Shown piece by piece: positions 23,382 through 34,090 of a stretch of 64,000 nt of DNA. The position numbers were made by a program, and so were the translations under genes. The stretch's first letter is position 1. Each line of letters begins with the position of its first letter. This DNA is from Acytostelium subglobosum LB1 (Eukaryota; Evosea; Eumycetozoa; Acytosteliales; Acytosteliaceae): the NCBI RefSeq assembly GCF_000787575.1, contig NW_012236525.1:263686-327685 (forward strand). Direction: 5' to 3'. The notes under the pieces were generated by a model that worked only from the letters and a program-made list of their open reading frames with translations, made no database searches and had not been told where the DNA came from.

Positions 23382-25146
23382 CTAGAACATACTGCTTAGC
23401 GGTCCACTGGAAGGAACGCAAATCGAAACGAAAGGCTGGTTGGGGTACTTCTCCATGTCGATGACCTCGGTGATCACCAGGAGTATCGTGCTGATCACGA
23501 TGATACATGAGATCAGGAAGACAATGTATGATCTTCTCTTGTACTTCTTGACAACCCATATCAGTGTCTGTGTTCCAACAAAGCAAGCAGCGAATCCAAT
23601 CAAGTAGTACACCAGTCCATAGTCCAGTGCTAACTTGCCCAGCAATATATATTGGAATGCAGATGATGCCGATGTGAATAGCTATGTTGATTGGAATTGT
23701 ATTGATTGATTAGTTGTCATGTCAAACCTCGTGGATGCTGTTGGAATGATTGGATATGACTTACAATCATAAAACTAGATGTGGCTGCGACAATGTCTGG
23801 ACTGAGACCCATGGCTAGGAGTACTGGACCCTTAATCATACCACCACCAATGCCTAGTAGTGAGGCAAGGACACCAGCAAGTACACTGAGACCTGCCAGG
23901 AGGATGATGGCATTGCGTGTGTAGCGAATGTCACCCTCAATGATGATGCCATCAGCTTGGTTTCTCTGGAAGTTGGAGTAGAGGCGTCGAGCCGTGAAGA
24001 CCCACACCACAACCACCAGTGGCACAATGGCAAAAGACAGTATCCAATAGGGCACTGAACAGAGCTTGACACCAATGACACTATACTCATTGTTTCCACC
24101 TTTGAACACTGAGAACATTGTGGACATAACCAAGATGAAGAGAGTCAAGAAGATCTTGATCCAGTCGGCATCGTAGAAGGCTAGAGTGATATATGATTGT
24201 TAGTGACATGGAGGTCACCCTTTGGACCGACACCGACACACTTTGGACAACTTACGGTTCATTTTCTTCTCGTTTGTGGGCGTGCCACCATCGTTGACGT
24301 TGAGGTAGTCGCGTCTGATCTTCTCTTTACGATAAAGATCCAGACCCTTCTTGATGGTGGTGGCGGCAGTGGCCGTCAATGTGAGTACCAACAGGATGAG
24401 GATGATGTAGGGCGGCAGCAGAGTGTGGAGGTAAATACCAAACACAGTACCGCACAGTGTCAATGGTTCAATCAACAAGACCACAGAGTAGTCGATCAAA
24501 TGTTTGTTGGCATGTGGATGTCTTCGCGGGAAGTTCTGAATGAGATTGGCCATTGCACAACCTGCTACCAAACACTGATTCAGTTGATTGATTGATTGAG
24601 TTAGTGAGTGAATGAATGAGTGAATGAGTGATGGTAAGCTTGACATAACATACATTGGACAGGGGTATGGCCACCTTTGGACTGAACTGGTTAACCAAGA
24701 TCAGGATGGGGATGTAGATACCACCACCTCCAATTCCACCGCCAGATGACAGGGCACAGCCGACGAAGAGGAGGAAGAAACTTAGTATATCCATTCCAGA
24801 GAGCTTGTTGTGAAATAGTGTCTTGTGGACACATAGTCCTCCGCTACATATACTCTGAGAGCTATAATCTGTTTGGCATTGATCATTTGTCTGACATGTT
24901 CTGTTTGTTTCACGTGAAAGACTGTCAGTGTCTGGACGAATGATGGACTATGTACTTGAATGAAGTAACTTACGTGCATGTATTGTTTAGACATAGTTGA
25001 CCCATTAGACAGTCACGACATTTCTTGCTCTCTCCAAGTCTGTAGGGTGAGTTGGCTGCCGACACCATACTATCCTGTTGTGTTGGCAATAACAACATCA
25101 ACATGATGGCCACCAAGACCATCGATGTTATTGCAAGTGACTTCAT
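23382..25146 (-). CDS. TauE/SafE-family membrane anion exporter with Cys-rich N-terminal segment, 5 exons
   Basis: Exons 25146-24974, 24861-24654, 24574-24256, 24180-23765 and 23681-23382 join in frame to 471 aa. A signal peptide is followed by a Cys-rich lumenal/extracellular segment (about 40-80: KKCRDCLMGQLC, then SQSICSGGLC), which is completed by splicing exon 1 to exon 2. The membrane domain has the paired TauE/SafE signatures GGGIGGGGIYIPILILV (first half) and LLGIGGGMIKGPVLLAMG (second half). Bacterial relatives export sulfite or organosulfonates; plant and protist members are poorly characterised, so the substrate is only inferred to be a sulfur-containing anion. The intron-2 acceptor is preceded by a TCAA array. 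Confidence 0.88.
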
Positions 25147-25737
25147 TTGTACACTCTATTATATTGTATATATATATATATATATATGTTTGATCTTAAT
25201 ATTGATTGGATTGATTAGAGAGGTTTAAGGTCAATATAAAGTTGGAACTACCTTGTGATAATCAATCACACCTGGAGAACTAAGAAAATAGTATATATAT
25301 AAATATAACCTGGATGCCAAGTTTAAACAATAACAATGATTGATTGAATGAATGATTGAATGATTGAATGAGATAAAGAGTGTGATGTGAGTCTGAGGTG
25401 AAGTGTAGTGAAGGGTAGGCGATGTCCTTGGTGTGTTTTGGCTTTGATGTTGTGTGAATGAATGAATGAATAATGCTAAGTAGTGATGAAAGGGAAGTGT
25501 GGTGGTGGTGCTATGATCTGATTGATTGCGGACGGATGGATGGGGGTGAGTTGGTCCATCATTGTTATTGTGGTAGTAGTTGTAGTTGTAGTATCATGTT
25601 GACCGATGGTTTGCCCACAAAACAATGTGTAAATACCATCCATTCATTCATTTCATTATTGTTGTTGTTGTTGTAGTTGTTGTGATGGAGTTGGGCATGG
25701 TGTTGGAGATAATTTAATGGGTAGATTCTTTACCTAC

Positions 25738-26056
25738 CTTGGGGACTGCGTATCCAGAAAGAGTATCTGTCTGATGTTGTTGTTGTTGCGAATGTGTAGG
25801 GCAATCAAACCAAAAGGATACTAATTATCACAAACAATGTGTTAAGATTATGCAATGAATAATCGTGATAAAACTTTATTATAGTTTGATGGACAGTATG
25901 GATGATAGGATGGTACGGATGGTGCAGATGGTAGATTGGTTGGGTGGTGTGAATGGGTAAACATACCTGTGTGGTATCTGATGGAGACGTTGATGGAAGT
26001 TTCAACTCGCTTTTGAAAAATCTGAAGAAATGTTTTAATGACATCAGGCAGCCCAT
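25738..26056 (-). CDS. Two exons of a possible unknown gene (incomplete model)
   Basis: An ATG at 26056 opens a 30-codon exon (MGCLMSLKHFFRFFKSEL...) ending at 25967 before a GTATGT donor; an AG acceptor at 25821-25822 opens a second exon (25820-25738; YPFGLIALHIRNNNNIRQI...) that continues the frame and ends at a GTAGGT donor. Host-like splice sites and frame agreement support a real transcript. I could not identify the remaining exon or exons with confidence; an open but low-complexity frame exists from about 25510 downward. No family recognised. The MGC start could be acylated. Treat as tentative. Confidence 0.35.
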
Positions 26057-27697
26057 TGTCAAAGTTGTGGTGGCCAAAGGGCGTGATCTACTTGTTTTGC
26101 TTTAGTTGTGCGAGGCTTCTTTTCTCGCTTTAACCTTCGACGTTATACAAAGAACGTTCCGAAGATATAAATAACATTGTAAGATCTTCTCCTTGGGACG
26201 TTCTGAAGCATGTGCCACTCCTGTTTAGTGTACACGTATTTAGGAAATACCAAACACTCCGTAGTATTTAGGTCAATCAACAACAATCAGGATACCAATG
26301 ATGTCACTGATATATTTTTATCGGCATACGCATGGCATGGCATGTTCAATTAATTGAATGATTGGTTGTAATGTATTATAGAAGTGAGAACATACCACTA
26401 AAGGTATTCTGAAGTGCTTCAGAACATTGATCATTGAACCGAACGAAACGATCGCCTGGGTCGCCTGGTCGATATCAGTCGTAGTCGCTCAATCACAATC
26501 ACACAATCACACAATCGAAATGTTATAATAGTAATAGTATACCTAGATGGGATAATAGTGATGCTCCATCAACATCAGACCGTCCGAACTCTAACATTAG
26601 TCATTGCATAAAGTGTTGTTGTTATTATTATTTTTGTTGTTGTTAATTCCGCATCGTAGCAAATATAATGTGTGCGTCGTCTAGACGACAGACATTGCAA
26701 ATCCCTGGCTTTCAACGCCGCGCCCCACACAAACTATGGATGGACAACAACATGTTGTGATATTGGCAGCTTGTTGTTATAATTATTATTAATAATATTA
26801 TTATTGATTATTAGTTATTAATCAACCGACGGATTTGAAATGGAACAACAATAATGCTAATAAAGTTGATTCAAATTGGCAGGTATGAATGAAGATCAAG
26901 TGGTGAGTGGTATAAGGGACCTCTGACATTGACCTATCAAGTCCCTTGTGTGTGGTAGTTTACAACGATCATCAATCACCATGCCATAGTCTTAAGCAGG
27001 AAGTACATGTATTCGATCATTATGCCGATGATCATGTTGTTCAACACCACCTATGCAATGCACCCCACGGCTAAATAATTTGTTAATTCCGATGAGCCAC
27101 AGTCAGTCAGGTCGAAAGGCGTTGTTTGCGGGCCGTGTCGGAGATAACTTATCTTTTTTGAGTCATTCATTTCAACATTAATCAATCCATCAATTCTATT
27201 GGATAGATAAATGGAGTGGAATACATCATCATAATTATTAATACAATAATATTATTAGATAGAGAGAGAGATACAGATAAAGAGATAGGAGATAAATATT
27301 TGTTTAGTTTATTATTAAATAATGGATGTTGTTGGAGGTAGCCAGGACAAGACTGGGTGTGTGAGTGACTGGATGGATGGATGGTAGGTTGGGATGGTAC
27401 GGTAGGTAGGTTGGATGGATGGACGATGGCGTACGTGTTTATCAAAAAGAAGTTAAAGATAGCGTTGGGCGGGACGTACTTCCACTCATATTGAATGGAA
27501 GGATATGTTGGCGGAGGAGTTGTATTCATTCATTCAATCAATCAATCGTGCATTCATTGGTTGGTTGGTCGATGGATAGATGGAAGTAGGAATGCATTCC
27601 TATGATATAGAACAAGAAGAGGAAGAAGAGTGAGTGTAAGTATGCATGTTGGGGAGAGAGAGAGATGAGAATAAACATGTTATTATATACATACTCT
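26057..27697. other. Long gene-poor region
   Basis: About 1.6 kb with no convincing coding segment. Holds TTCTGAAG-type inverted motifs (26201-26210 and 26407-26424), GAACGTTC at 26152-26159, a 14-bp palindrome GTCGTCTAGACGAC at 26676-26689, a dense TTATTAATAATATTATTA tract near 26780-26815 and GATGGATGGATGG-type runs near 27370-27420. Confidence 0.5.
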
Positions 27698-29971
27698 TTA
27701 GAAATGGAAGCCAAGTGCTTCTTGGCTTACAGGGTTCTTGGGTGGGACCAGCGCCGGCAGTTGGACAGAGGGGAACTGGAGGAAGGAGGTGATGGTCTCA
27801 AGAGACTGGTGGATCTTCTTGAACTCGGTGACGAGCACATTGGGCAGGATGGTGTGTACGGTCGTCGATGATGAACCATTGCCAAAGGAATTGTTGTTGT
27901 TGTTGGCGTTGTTATTGGCATTGTTATTGTTGTTGTTGTGGTTGTTGTTGGCGGCAACGGCAGCGGCAGCTTGTCCCATCAACGAGTGCAACAGACTTTC
28001 AGTGGATGGCATGTAGGAGGACGAGGACGACGAGGACTGGATCTGTTGATTGTTATGTTGTTGTTGCTGTTGGCCGTGTTGTTGCTGTTGTTGCTGGGGC
28101 GGCACTCCATCGAGCGAGTGCATGAACGGACTCTTGGAGCAGTAGGCGAACGGAGCAGAACCAATGCCAATTGGCTCTTGGAAGCTGGACGACGTGCTGA
28201 TCAGGTTGGACAGGTTGGCACAAACGTTGTCAACGGCGGATAGGATGGCGGCCGCTGAGGAACTTGAGATCTTGTTGTTGTTGTTGGTGTTATGGTCCTC
28301 CTCAGTCGTTGTCGTTGGTCTAGTAATAGTTGAGTCATATTGATGACCATGTGAAGGTGACATGTTTGTTGTTGTTGTGGTCGTGTTGTTGTTGTTGTGG
28401 AATGATGCAGTACCGCGATGAACGTTATTCTGTTGGTTGGTTGGTTGGTGATGGTACTCGGTATGGTGTTGGTGATGATGTGACTGCGCACCAGAGGCCA
28501 GGATACTGGGTACGGCCAACTCAAACTGGGGACCGGCATGCGAGGGACTGCCTGGCGAGGAGTCGGCAGAGTATGCCGAGTGAGTGGGCGACGGCGTCGA
28601 GAAGGACGACGTTGGGGACGATGGGATGCTCGTGCCAGTTGGCGTGGTCGCACCACTTGAGTGATGGTGGTGTTGTTGGTGCGCCTGGTGTTGCTGCTGT
28701 TGGTGCATCAACTGCTGGTGTTGCATCTGCTGGGCGGCTTGGTGTTGGCTCTGGTGCTGGGACATGACGTACTGGCCCGACGACGACATGGTGTCGTGCT
28801 TCTCGAATGGAACATTATAGTGTCCGGAGGAAGAGTTGGTCAGGTCGTGTGAGTCCTTGTTGTTGTTGGGCGAGTTGGCAGTAAACTTGAACATGTTGTT
28901 GTTGGCTTGGTTGGTGTGGTTGGCATTGTTGGAAGTTTGTTGCTGTGGAACGAGGGCGGCGAGGTTGGTCACGGAACCTGAGCTGGGGGAGGCGGGTTGC
29001 GACGGGGACTTGTTGGCGTGGTTGTTGTTGTTGGCGTGATTGGCGTTGTTGTTGGTGAAGTTGAGGTACTGAGGCAACTGCTGTTGCAGTTGTTGGTTGT
29101 TTTTGATGCTATTTACAAGATGGGAGATGTCTTGCATTCCAAGCGGGTATCCTCCGGCAACAGGCTTGTTGTTGTTCTGGTTGTTTGTTGGTGCAGCCTT
29201 GGCGGAGGAGGAAGAGGAAGAGGTCGAGCGGCCCTGACTATGGCTAAAGGGCTTGGGCGTAGGACCAGCGCGCGACTGCTGTTGCTGCTGCTGGGGCACA
29301 AATGGCTGGCCCACTCCACTGCCGGGGGCGGAGGTGGTTTGAATCATATTGAGGTTCTGCATGGAGCTCGATGGGGACAGGCTAGGCACGGCAGACGACA
29401 ATAGGATCGGTTCGGTAGTGGCATGGACTAGCGCGGACGACGGTGACGAGATGGCGTCCTTCTTGAGACGCTTTCCGACGACCTTGGGCTTCCTTGGAAT
29501 GTCAAGACAACTGTCCTCAATTCCATGTTTGACACATCTTAGGCAGGGGCGATTATGATCACAGGCAACCTTGGACGAGCGGCAGTTCAAACATGCCTTC
29601 TTGGCACGTTTCTTGGTGGGTGGCATCTCCACAGCGTTGGGTTGTTGTTGTTGCTGTTGTTGCTGCTGTGGTTGTTGCTGTTGTTGCGACTGCTGCTGGT
29701 GCTGATGCTGGTGCTGGTGCTGATGTTGGTGTTGTTGCTGGTGCTGATGTTGGACCATGGCATGGCCGTGATGACCAGAGTTGTTGGACATCATCATGGC
29801 CTGTTGTTGTTGCTGCTGCTGGCTGAGCATGGGTGGCGAGACCTGCATGGTACTGGCAGAGTTCAGGACGTTCTGAAGCAACTGTGGCTGGATTCCACCA
29901 TGGACGTTATAGTGCTGAGGTGGCAAAGACACCGGACCAGTCTGATTGTTTGGGATGTGCGTGATGTACAT
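27698..29971 (-). CDS. Gln-rich Zn2Cys6 (fungal-type) transcription factor (757 aa)
   Basis: Intronless. Between Gln/His-rich spacers at about residues 118-170 lies a complete Zn2Cys6 binuclear cluster: KKACLNCRSSKVACDHNRPC followed by LRCVKHGIEDSCLD. The spacing C-x2-C-x6-C-x6-C-x2-C-x7-C matches the fungal class, and the surrounding residues (RPCxRCVKxGxxDxCxDxPRK) recall the ERT1/AcuK subgroup that controls gluconeogenic genes in fungi. The rest is low-complexity Gln, Asn, Ser and His runs, except a well-ordered C-terminal 50 residues (VTEFKKIHQSLETITSFLQF) likely to be a conserved functional segment. It should act as a nuclear DNA-binding regulator; targets are unknown. Confidence 0.88.
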   Translation of the reverse strand: MYITHIPNNQTGPVSLPPQHYNVHGGIQPQLLQNVLNSASTMQVSPPMLSQQQQQQQAMMMSNNSGHHGHAMVQHQHQQQHQHQHQHQHQHQQQSQQQQQPQQQQQQQQQPNAVEMPPTKKRAKKACLNCRSSKVACDHNRPCLRCVKHGIEDSCLDIPRKPKVVGKRLKKDAISSPSSALVHATTEPILLSSAVPSLSPSSSMQNLNMIQTTSAPGSGVGQPFVPQQQQQQSRAGPTPKPFSHSQGRSTSSSSSSAKAAPTNNQNNNKPVAGGYPLGMQDISHLVNSIKNNQQLQQQLPQYLNFTNNNANHANNNNHANKSPSQPASPSSGSVTNLAALVPQQQTSNNANHTNQANNNMFKFTANSPNNNKDSHDLTNSSSGHYNVPFEKHDTMSSSGQYVMSQHQSQHQAAQQMQHQQLMHQQQQHQAHQQHHHHSSGATTPTGTSIPSSPTSSFSTPSPTHSAYSADSSPGSPSHAGPQFELAVPSILASGAQSHHHQHHTEYHHQPTNQQNNVHRGTASFHNNNNTTTTTTNMSPSHGHQYDSTITRPTTTTEEDHNTNNNNKISSSSAAAILSAVDNVCANLSNLISTSSSFQEPIGIGSAPFAYCSKSPFMHSLDGVPPQQQQQQHGQQQQQHNNQQIQSSSSSSSYMPSTESLLHSLMGQAAAAVAANNNHNNNNNNANNNANNNNNSFGNGSSSTTVHTILPNVLVTEFKKIHQSLETITSFLQFPSVQLPALVPPKNPVSQEALGFHF

Positions 29972-31564
29972 GGCTGGTACTGGCTGGCTGACTGATTGAT
30001 TGATTGATTGAAATTGATTGAGTTGGCGTAGTGAGTTGTGAACAGCTGATGGGCGATGTTCAAACTGGCGGTAATGGAATTGACGGACAGGCTAATGGCG
30101 GGGCGTAATGCGTACAGTAATATATAATAGTTGTTGGCGACAGTATTTTTGATTGACTGGCTTGGGCTGATTGAGTTTGCGTGTGGGGTATCTTGGACTT
30201 TGGCAATAATAATAATATAGTGATGATTATGATAACTTTAATGACTGGTAATTGGGAGCTGATTATGATGATAAGGTTGATGATATGGGGCTGTTGGGGG
30301 CTGGGATGAAGTATATAATATAAGATATTCTTTAATTAAATTACTTATCTTTTTGTACGAGAGAGAAAGAAATAAAGAGAACTCGATGGCAATGTCGTCC
30401 CGATACACTTTAAATAACATCCAAACACTTCTGATAGACAAAGGTGATGAACGCTATTCCAAGGTAGGGGCGTGCGCAATAAATAGGGGCGGGTTTGGCG
30501 GCGATGTGATACGACGTTGATAAAATGTGTGGATACAACAGAGACTTAAATGTTCTGTCTGTTTGATACAAGCGTGTAGGTGATGGTGAAGATGAAGGTG
30601 ATGGTGAAGGTGAAGGTGATGAGTTTATCCAAAGTCTAAACCTAATATATCTGTGATGGGGTACGAGGGGGTGGATTAGTTCCAAAGTCCTTCCTTCAGA
30701 GTGTGTGGTCCAAATCGATCGATCGTCAATCCAATCCAATGTCAATGTCAATGTCAATGTCAAAAGTTGTTGTATGTCTATGTACCTTCTGTTCAGAGAT
30801 ATTGATGCTTGGTGGCCAATTGGGTGAATAATTATTTTGGAACTCAAGAGAGTGATGAAGCTTTATCGATGAGTGAGAGAGGTGTGTTGGATGCGAGAAA
30901 CGCAGGTTGTGTGTGCGCCCTGTGAAGATGAGAGTGATCAATGTAGTGTGAGAGAGAGCATAAGTTGTGTTGGGTGATGGACATCAAAATCCAAAACTTA
31001 AGTTGGATAAAACATTATAATTAATAATAATAAATAATTGGAGGGTTCCAAAAAAACTCACACATGTTAATCATGGGGCAGAACCATCATCCTGATCAAA
31101 AACAACATTCACTTCACACATAATTGTACAGCTGGGCCAGTACCAAGCCTCGTACCAATGGTACCCCCCCTGGCACATTCGAGTTATTAAGATTCGAATC
31201 AAAAATGGTGCGTGATCAGGGATGAGTGGTTTTGTTAAAAAAATCGTCAGATATTTGTGTAAAATGGGCATGATCTGAACTTCATTCAATGCGGCAAACC
31301 AATCCATCTCGATCACAAGCCATCCACACACCAACGACATCTTGGGAACCGGTTCCGCTGAATGGAATGGATTGGGTACATGGGGTACATGCCAGCCAGG
31401 CAGGCACTTTATTTGAAGATTAAGGTCAAGGAATTCCCAAAAGGTCCACATCCAAGTCCAAGGACCTTTTGGGCTCTCACTGACTGACTGTCAATACTAG
31501 CTAGGTTGGATAGAGATGGATAGATGGATGGAGGGATGGATAAACATAATATAATATTGTTATA
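29972..31564. other. Long intergenic region upstream of the Zn2Cys6 gene
   Basis: About 1.6 kb holding the transcription-factor promoter and the 3' flank of a syntaxin gene. Notable content: a GGTGATGGTGAAGATGAAGG minisatellite (30571-30621), TGTCAA repeats (30740-30765), and a 126-codon minus-strand open frame at 31071-31451 that lacks host-like codon choice. No RNA gene recognised. Confidence 0.5.
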
Positions 31565-32770
31565 TTATTTCTTTCCTCCGAGTTGTGTGACCAAGACTGG
31601 CGTGAGAACGGCAATCAGAACAATGACCACAATACATAGCAGGATGTACATCTTCTTTCGGCCCTTGCGGTGCAGCTTGTTGGCTTCGGCCAGGTTCTCC
31701 ACACCCTCCTTGGTGTTCATCACCGTCGACTCGACGTTGGCCTCGATCTGATTGAGCATCTCTCCCTGAACCTCCACCAACACCGCCATGTCTAGGAACA
31801 GTTGATGCAGCTCGGCAATACTCTGCTCCAGTCTCTGGATATCCCTATGTCTGTCCTGGACGTACGCCAGGGCATTCTTGGCCTGTGTGTGTAGATGTGT
31901 GTACAGAATCGTGTCGGCAAATATCTTGCTCGAGTCTCCAGAGTCCATCGCTGCCTTTATCTCCTCTGGTGTTGCATCGGGTTTAACTGTTTCATTGATC
32001 CATTCGAATTGTTTGTTAGTGTCTGCCGCTGTCTATCCCGCCTATCTTCCATGCCCTGCCTCGCATTCAACAAACAAACATACCTATCTTATACTGTCTC
32101 TCGATTTTCTCCTTGTACTTGTTCTTGTAGTTGTTCTGAACCTCTTGATACTCTCTCATCATCTCGACAAACTTTTGTGTGAGGGTATTGTGCATGTTGT
32201 TACGGATACGTATCTCGGTAGGCGTCGCTGACTTTTGTGATGTGTATTTGTCATTATTAGCCTTCAACACCTCCAACTTCTTCTTCAAGTCAGTGAATGA
32301 TCGATTGGTTGCCTCAATCATTGCCTGGATATCTTCTTCATACTCTGTTGTTGTTGTTGTTGTTGTTGTGGTTGATTGATTGATTGTTAGACATCTCGTT
32401 GTTACCAGCCTCGCAACTTTGTCAACAACTTCTACTACTACTACATACTCGAACCTTGATCTACATTAATAGAATTTAGTGAGAGTACATATTTATCCTC
32501 TATACTCTTGACACTCTTTCGAATCGATGTCATTTGAGTCTTGATGATGCCAACCTCTTGATAGAACTCTGGCATGAACTCCTCCATCTGCTCGCCATCG
32601 TCGTCTATAATGATGCCAAGCTCGACGTCGCCATTATCCGTCGATGTCGTTCCGCGATCCTCTCCTGCGGTTGGCTTTGTCTCCTCGCCCTTCTTTCCCT
32701 TCTTTCCTTTCTTTCCCTGGTCTGGCTTTACACCACCGGCTGACAGCAATTCCTGTAGACGGTCCTCCAT
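31565..32770 (-). CDS. Syntaxin (Qa-SNARE), paralogue 1, 3 exons
   Basis: Exons 32770-32449, 32344-32084 and 31986-31565 encode 334 aa. The order is a charged, Lys-rich N terminus (QGKKGKKGKKGEE), an Habc-type helical region (about 70-200, with TPTEIRIRNNMHNTL), a SNARE helix (about 245-300) with the central layer glutamine in LVEVQGEMLNQIEANVE, and a C-terminal anchor (MYILLCIVVIVLIAVLTPVL). Qa-SNAREs provide the target-membrane helix in fusion. A paralogue at 39869-40924 shares the start (MEDRLQEL), EEFMPEF, the TPTEIRIR-like motif and the RKGRKKMYILLCIV anchor. The second intron is in the same place and phase in both; the first intron is unique to this copy. Confidence 0.93.
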
Positions 32771-34090
32771 ATTCTATCTATCTAGTATATGGTTAATCTA
32801 TATTATAATACAATTTTGTATGTTTCTTTCTTTGTTTGTTTGTTTGTTTGATTGAATATGTATTTGTTTGTTTGTTTGCAGCTGATGCTTTAAAGATCGC
32901 GAAATAACATTATTATTAGTATAAGAACATTTAAGATACATTATGAGTGCATAATACTTACAAACTATGTCCAACTTGTAATACTTTGATGTCTCTGCGA
33001 CGCAACAACCAAGATGTAGTGACCAATGAAATGATAGTAGTGAACAAATAGGAGGTCGTCTGTGTGTATGAGTGGTATGACTGAGTGTATGTGTTAATAT
33101 AATAATAATATAAATATATGTATAAAATGTAATATGTATATGTATATAGGATGATGATGAAGTATATAATTTGAAGTCAGAATAGAGCGTGACAACCCTA
33201 ATGTAGGTATGTAGAGCGTGTTGGAATGAATGAATGAGCCTGGTCAGAAGTTTGGTGTGTTTATGGTGAACATGAATGTGTGGGGTTTTCGGCGCGCCAC
33301 ACATTGACAATACTAAATAATGAATTATTTGTTTTTTGAAAGATAGAGACGAACTCACACATGCCCAAGCGTTCATTCGATGGATGGACTGGAAGCTGAC
33401 CACGAAACATTCAAAGAAGTGAGTTCTTGCGATTCAATGTCGACACTACCAATCATGATGATTGTAACCACTTTTGAACAAACTTGTGGTGTGTCTTTGT
33501 GTCTCGAGGTAATCGAGTCGTTGGTCCTGGACTTGTCCGAGAAGTGTAGACAGTCTCCTTTAATCATTGACATCTCCCAACTGACGAATTGTACAATTTT
33601 GGTAAAGTGACCGATCAATGAACTATAAAACACAACCAATCAAATCGAAACTATCAATCAATCAACCTTCATTCAATCAATCAACTATCATTCAATCATT
33701 CATCATTAGTCAATCCAAAAGAGGAATAATAGCTTTTACGTCCTTTATTCAAGTACTAGAGTTAGAGCTTGAGCTAGAATTATTAGATGAAGAGTTATTG
33801 GGATTCTTGCCTCTCTGGCATTTCAAATAAAATGAGAGACATCAATATTGTTGTGTTGTAAATGTATTATGTGGGGGAAGTATTGTGCGAGATCAGCCCA
33901 ACTCTACCTCTTTGTTGTGTTGTTGCTCAACAACCCCACCTCCACTCAGTTTGTCACAGCTCATCTTCTGCTTCATCTTCGTGAAGTATCATTCTATTCT
34001 TCATCATCATCAACAACAACAAGTCAATCAAGAGAGAGATAGTAGTATTATTATTATTGTGTAATAGTAATTATTAAGTTGTATTTAAAC
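32771..34090. other. Intergenic region between divergent syntaxin and EH-domain genes
   Basis: About 1.3 kb. AT-rich with a 9-bp-stem hairpin (AATGTGTGG 33275-33283 with CCACACATT 33297-33305). It includes a possible 76-codon plus-strand frame (33380-33610, listed separately). The final 60 bases before the EH gene are AT-rich promoter-like sequence. Confidence 0.45.
33380..33610 (+). CDS. Possible small protein (76 aa), unverified
   Basis: An intronless ATG-to-stop frame without low-complexity bias and with host-like codons (GAG, ATC, GTC, TTG) in its second half (CLEVIESLVLDLSEKC). No family is recognised. An overlapping antisense frame of similar length exists, so this may equally be chance. 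It lies in the gap between divergent genes. Confidence 0.25.
   Translation: MDGLEADHETFKEVSSCDSMSTLPIMMIVTTFEQTCGVSLCLEVIESLVLDLSEKCRQSPLIIDISQLTNCTILVK

Noticed and set aside
27182-27529. 115-codon minus-strand frame
   Set aside because: Pro/Ser/His repeats from GGATGGATGG arrays; no domain.
30410-30847. 145-codon minus-strand frame
   Set aside because: Consists of translated simple repeats (Ser-Pro and Thr-Leu runs) from GGTGAA and TGTCAA arrays.
31180-31205. Sequence resembling a Pol III B box (GATTCGAATCA)
   Set aside because: No tRNA cloverleaf, anticodon arm or A box could be built around it.
32798-33403. 201-codon minus-strand frame upstream of syntaxin 1
   Set aside because: Low-complexity Ile/Tyr/His/Thr sequence typical of translated AT-rich intergenic DNA; no domain and no splice continuity with syntaxin exon 1.
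33740-33840. Possible last exon of a minus-strand gene (RGKNPNNSSSNNSS-stop)
   Set aside because: The upstream exon needed (about 33905-33985) gives only a 23-residue start with a weak GTAGAG donor; too little to support a gene.
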